From an uncultured Oscillibacter sp. (lineage in GTDB: Bacteria > Bacillota > Clostridia > Oscillospirales > Oscillospiraceae), in contig CAOJHG010000068.1 in the NCBI GenBank assembly GCA_948435975.1, forward strand, positions 1 to 8,529: a stretch of 8,529 bases of DNA. Reading direction: 5' to 3'. The position numbers and the translations under genes were made by a program. Positions 6,521 to 8,529 of this stretch are shown one piece after another (the stretch's first letter is position 1; each line of letters opens with the position of its first letter). Below the pieces are notes generated by a model. It ran no database searches. It had not been told where the DNA came from and saw nothing but the letters and a program-made list of their open reading frames with translations.

Positions 6521-6549
6521 ATCATAACAGAGGCTGTTCAGAAAGTCCA
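6521..6549 (-). promoter_or_regulatory. Promoter of the cupin gene
   Basis: On the minus strand TGGACT (6549-6544) is followed after 17 bp by TATGAT (6526-6521) with an upstream TG (extended -10). The segment CTGTTATGATA is identical to that of the alcohol dehydrogenase promoter. The predicted leader is about 76 nt and ends at the ribosome binding site before 6438. Confidence 0.6.
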
Positions 6550-6640
6550 GGGCTTCCGGGGCAAAAGAGCGTTTATGAAAAGTAAGGGACAATTGTTGAC
6601 AACTGAGGCGGCAGAAAAAGCGGAAAAGAAAAGGAACCCT

Positions 6641-6673
6641 TTGGGGGACACTTCGTAAGGAAGTGTCCCCCAA
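6641..6673. repeat. Perfect 14-bp inverted repeat at the junction with the mobile region
   Basis: TTGGGGGACACTTC (6641-6654) is exactly complementary to GAAGTGTCCCCCAA (6660-6673), with a 5-nt loop GTAAG. It lies between the divergently oriented cupin gene and tnpV, where gene style and GC content change. Neither strand has an immediate T-run, although the minus side continues T-rich. It may be a bidirectional terminator, a recombination/attachment site or the end of an element. The remaining parts of 6439-6741 hold only the cupin promoter and leader and the tnpV ribosome binding site; no convincing promoter for tnpV was found. Confidence 0.6.
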
Positions 6674-6741
6674 CACTATTTGTTAAGCCAGCCGATAGTG
6701 ATTGGATTGCAGGGATATTCAACATATCGGAGGAAAATATC

Positions 6742-7110
6742 ATGGAAAAGTCTGCATTTGAACGAATGAACGGGACTTACCGTCAGGAAGGAGATTATTT
6801 TCTCCCAAACCTCGCTGTGCCGGAAAGTGTTCCCATAGGTATCTGGGGCCAGCGCAGGCGGCATTACCTACGAGAACACAGGAAAGCTCTTTACAACGCC
6901 TTGCTACTCAGCGGAAAACTGGATATCCATCTGGCTGACACCAACCAACAGGCGGAAGATGTATTTTCTCAGCTTGTGAAGCAGATGGCAGAGCAAGAGG
7001 GTATCACTGAACAGCTTAAAGCGGATAGCCAGATGGAATGGGTGGGCCAAATGAACAATATTCGTTCTGCGGCAGAAGAAATAGTGAACACAGAAATTAT
7101 ATTTGCCTAA
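6742..7110 (+). CDS. tnpV: TnpV family transposon-encoded protein
   Basis: A 122-aa protein recognised as TnpV-like by the opening FERMNGTYRQEGDYFLPNL, the central IGIWGQRRRHYLREHRKALYNALLLSGKLDIHL (about 32-64) and a helical C-terminus with EQEGITEQLKAD. TnpV proteins are carried by Tn4451-type and related integrative or mobilisable elements of Clostridia, usually near serine recombinases; their exact role is not settled. The length is normal, so the gene appears intact. GGAGG lies 8 nt before the ATG at 6742. It is followed by a terminator-like hairpin, so it is probably transcribed apart from the HTH/methyltransferase pair. No recombinase gene is visible in the window. Confidence 0.85.
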   Translation: MEKSAFERMNGTYRQEGDYFLPNLAVPESVPIGIWGQRRRHYLREHRKALYNALLLSGKLDIHLADTNQQAEDVFSQLVKQMAEQEGITEQLKADSQMEWVGQMNNIRSAAEEIVNTEIIFA

Positions 7111-7116
7111 ATGAAC

Positions 7117-7160
7117 GGCGCTCATGCTCACGAACAATATCGTGTGCATGGGCGCTTTAT
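7117..7160 (+). terminator. Probable rho-independent terminator after tnpV
   Basis: A long stem pairs 7118-7133 with 7140-7155 (one U-U mismatch and one G-U pair), with a 6-nt loop ACAATA. It is followed by TTTATT. It starts within 10 nt of the tnpV stop and ends just before the next promoter, a good position for a terminator, though the T-run is short. Confidence 0.6.
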
Positions 7161-7169
7161 TAAAACGGC

Positions 7170-7198
7170 TTGACTAATTTCGTTCAAACGAATATAAT
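7170..7198 (+). promoter_or_regulatory. Promoter of the HTH/methyltransferase pair with palindrome in its spacer
   Basis: TTGACT (7170-7175) and a perfect TATAAT (7193-7198) are separated by 17 bp, close to sigma-A consensus. The spacer contains the palindrome TTCGTTCAAACGAA (7179-7192; 6-bp arms, 2-nt centre), ending directly at the -10 box. This is an ideal position for an autorepressor, for which the small HTH protein encoded next is the obvious candidate (inference). The expected transcript begins near 7205, about 39 nt before the GTG start. Confidence 0.75.
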
Positions 7199-7243
7199 GA
7201 TGGTGAAATATAGTAGATTTTGAAACAGTTTGAGGTGTCAAAC

Positions 7244-7450
7244 GTGAACGGATTTATTACAGCCCAAGAAGCTGCCGAAAAATGGGGCGTAACACCGCGG
7301 CAAGTCCAAATTCTTTGTAAAGAGGGGCGAATTGCTGGGGTAGTGCGTATGAGCCGGATTTGGATTATACCAAAAGACGCAAAGAAACCAACGGGAGATA
7401 AAAGGCGCAATACGGGAGGAAAAGATGATGCTACAAAGCACCATGTTTGA
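7244..7450 (+). CDS. Small helix-turn-helix DNA-binding protein (excisionase/MerR-like)
   Basis: A 68-aa protein with a winged helix-turn-helix of the excisionase/MerR type: FITAQEAAEKWGVTPRQVQ (helix-turn-helix, about 4-22), then LCKEGRIAGVVRMSRIWIIPKDAKKP (recognition end and wing, 23-48), and a charged tail rich in Lys/Arg. The start is probably the GTG at 7244, because GAGGTG lies 6 nt upstream; a TTG at 7220 in the same frame lacks a well-placed site. Its last 23 bases overlap the methyltransferase gene in another frame, which implies translational coupling. Such proteins commonly accompany methyltransferases or recombinases on mobile elements, so it may act as controller or autoregulator of the pair, or as an excision factor. 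Confidence 0.75.
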   Translation: MNGFITAQEAAEKWGVTPRQVQILCKEGRIAGVVRMSRIWIIPKDAKKPTGDKRRNTGGKDDATKHHV

Positions 7451-8529
7451 ACAACAAAAAATAGACTTATCCTCCGCACCGTGGACAATGCACGAATTTT
7501 TTGCTGGGAGCGGACTTGTGGCCTATGGTTTGAGGGGGATGTTTGCGCCTGTTTGGGCTAACGATATCAGCGAGCAAAAAGCAACTGTTTATGAAGCGAA
7601 CTTTGGTGATAACTATTTTGAACTTGATGATATCAAAAATATTCGAGGATATGATTTACCGTACGCCCATTTGTCGTGGGCCAGCTTTCCCTGCCAGGAT
7701 TTGTCATTGGCCGGTTCATTGGGTGGTATCCATGCGTCGAGAAGCGGACTTGTATGGGAATGGTTGCGCGTTTTAGATGAAATGGAAAGGCGTCCCAAAA
7801 TTTTGCTGTTAGAAAATGTAGTTGGGCTACTTTCTACGAATAACGGTGATAACTATCGTGTTCTTCACACCGCCCTTGTCGAGCGTGGTTATGATTGCGG
7901 AGCAATCGTGTTAAATGCCTCGCATTTTGTTCCACAGTCCAGGCCAAGGGTATTTGTCCTCGCTGTGGAACATGACTGTCAAATCCCAGGTGAGTTAGTT
8001 GGCGACGGCCCATGTTGGTTACATCCTAAAACAGCGATTGAGTTGGGCCGTTCTTTACCGCAATGGATATGGTGGAAAACGGGAAAGCCTCCGCGCCGCG
8101 ATAAAACCCTAAAAGACATTGTGGAAGATACCGCCCCTTTTGATAAGGATAATGTGCTTCGGCTTGTGCCAGAACGACATCAAACTAAGCTGAATGACCA
8201 TAGTGCTGTTTATGCCACAGGCTATCGCCGGACTCGACATGGCGAACAGCAGCTTGAATTGCGCTTTGATGGAATTGCGGGGTGTCTACGGACTCCCGAG
8301 GGCGGGAGCAGCAAGCAATATTTAGTAGTCAAAAAGGATGGAATGACCCATGCACGATTGTTAACCGTCCGCGAGGCCGCTCGGCTTATGGGAGCCCCAG
8401 ATAGTTTTATTTTACCTGGTAGCTATAACGATGGGTATAAAGCGATGGGCGATGCGGTAGCGATGCCCGTAGCGCAGTTTATTGGAGAACGTTTCTTAAT
8501 AAAAATTGCGGAGGCTGTGTACGATGATT
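7428..8529 (+). CDS. C5-cytosine-specific DNA methyltransferase (Dcm family), C-terminus cut by window edge
   Basis: Transfers a methyl group from S-adenosylmethionine to C5 of cytosine in a specific DNA sequence. Conserved motifs appear in order: FFAGSGL (24-30, motif I, SAM binding), PCQD with catalytic Cys89 (motif IV), ENV (129-131, motif VI), QSRPRVF (170-176, motif VIII), a variable target-recognition region of about 190-310, RLLTVREAARLMGAPDSF (motif IX) and GDAVAMPVA (motif X). All ten-motif landmarks checked are intact and at least 367 residues are visible; since motif X is present, little is missing. GGAGG (7415-7419) is 8 nt from the ATG at 7428; the adjacent ATG at 7425 is also possible. 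It overlaps the upstream HTH gene. No restriction enzyme is seen inside the window; one could lie beyond 8529, or this may be an orphan methylase protecting a mobile element. The recognition site cannot be read from sequence. Confidence 0.94.
   Translation, partial: MLQSTMFEQQKIDLSSAPWTMHEFFAGSGLVAYGLRGMFAPVWANDISEQKATVYEANFGDNYFELDDIKNIRGYDLPYAHLSWASFPCQDLSLAGSLGGIHASRSGLVWEWLRVLDEMERRPKILLLENVVGLLSTNNGDNYRVLHTALVERGYDCGAIVLNASHFVPQSRPRVFVLAVEHDCQIPGELVGDGPCWLHPKTAIELGRSLPQWIWWKTGKPPRRDKTLKDIVEDTAPFDKDNVLRLVPERHQTKLNDHSAVYATGYRRTRHGEQQLELRFDGIAGCLRTPEGGSSKQYLVVKKDGMTHARLLTVREAARLMGAPDSFILPGSYNDGYKAMGDAVAMPVAQFIGERFLIKIAEAVYDD

Noticed and set aside
6439..6525. N-terminal extension of the cupin to an ATG at 6525
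   Set aside because: That ATG is part of the predicted -10 box, so it would not be in the transcript, and a good ribosome binding site precedes the ATG at 6438.
6596..6624. TTGACA at 6596-6601 as a promoter for tnpV
   Set aside because: No acceptable -10 hexamer is found 15-19 bp downstream; the bases there read AGCGGA.
6700..6740. Inverted repeat CCGATA/TATCGG that could hide the tnpV ribosome binding site
   Set aside because: The stem is only 6 bp with a loop of about 27 nt, too weak to claim as a regulatory structure.
1..8529. CRISPR array, tRNA or rRNA gene, riboswitch
   Set aside because: No regularly spaced repeats, cloverleaf or rRNA-like stretch, and no recognisable riboswitch core was seen on either strand.

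Overview
The window looks like chromosomal DNA of a GC-rich anaerobic Firmicute, probably a gut Oscillospiraceae-type Clostridium. This is inferred from GC-rich coding sequence, strong AGGAGG-type ribosome binding sites, sigma-A-like promoters, an ETF-linked acyl-CoA dehydrogenase typical of butyrate/lactate-metabolising Clostridia, and a TnpV-type mobile-element gene. No rRNA, tRNA or CRISPR array is visible.

Positions 1-3742 (minus strand) hold a flavoprotein redox operon, in transcription order: a GlcD/LctD-type FAD-linked 2-hydroxyacid dehydrogenase (472 aa), a short-chain (butyryl-type) acyl-CoA dehydrogenase (379 aa) and the electron transfer flavoprotein beta subunit etfB (cut by the left edge; etfA is probably next, outside the window). 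Its promoter is bracketed by two palindromes of the FadR/LldR/PdhR type (AATTGGTnnnACCAATT), which suggests control by a lactate- or 2-hydroxyacid-responsive GntR regulator not present here. A compact double hairpin lies between the acyl-CoA dehydrogenase and etfB. The simplest reading is that a 2-hydroxyacid (lactate is the best guess) is oxidised and an enoyl-CoA is reduced, with both enzymes exchanging electrons with one ETF.

Positions 3802-6033 (minus strand) hold a second unit: a strong promoter, a GldA-like metal-dependent alcohol dehydrogenase, a perfect intercistronic hairpin, a classical short-chain dehydrogenase/reductase, and a rho-independent terminator. Upstream, 6094-6549 carries a single-domain cupin with its own promoter. 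The substrates of these three proteins cannot be named from sequence.

From about 6600 rightward the style changes: the DNA is less GC-rich, genes are on the plus strand, and the content is typical of an integrated element. It has a perfect 14-bp inverted repeat, tnpV, a terminator-like hairpin, a near-consensus promoter with a palindrome in its spacer, a small excisionase/MerR-like helix-turn-helix protein, and an overlapping C5-cytosine DNA methyltransferase that runs off the right edge. The last two look like a translationally coupled pair, possibly the modification and control part of a restriction-modification system or an element-borne orphan methylase.
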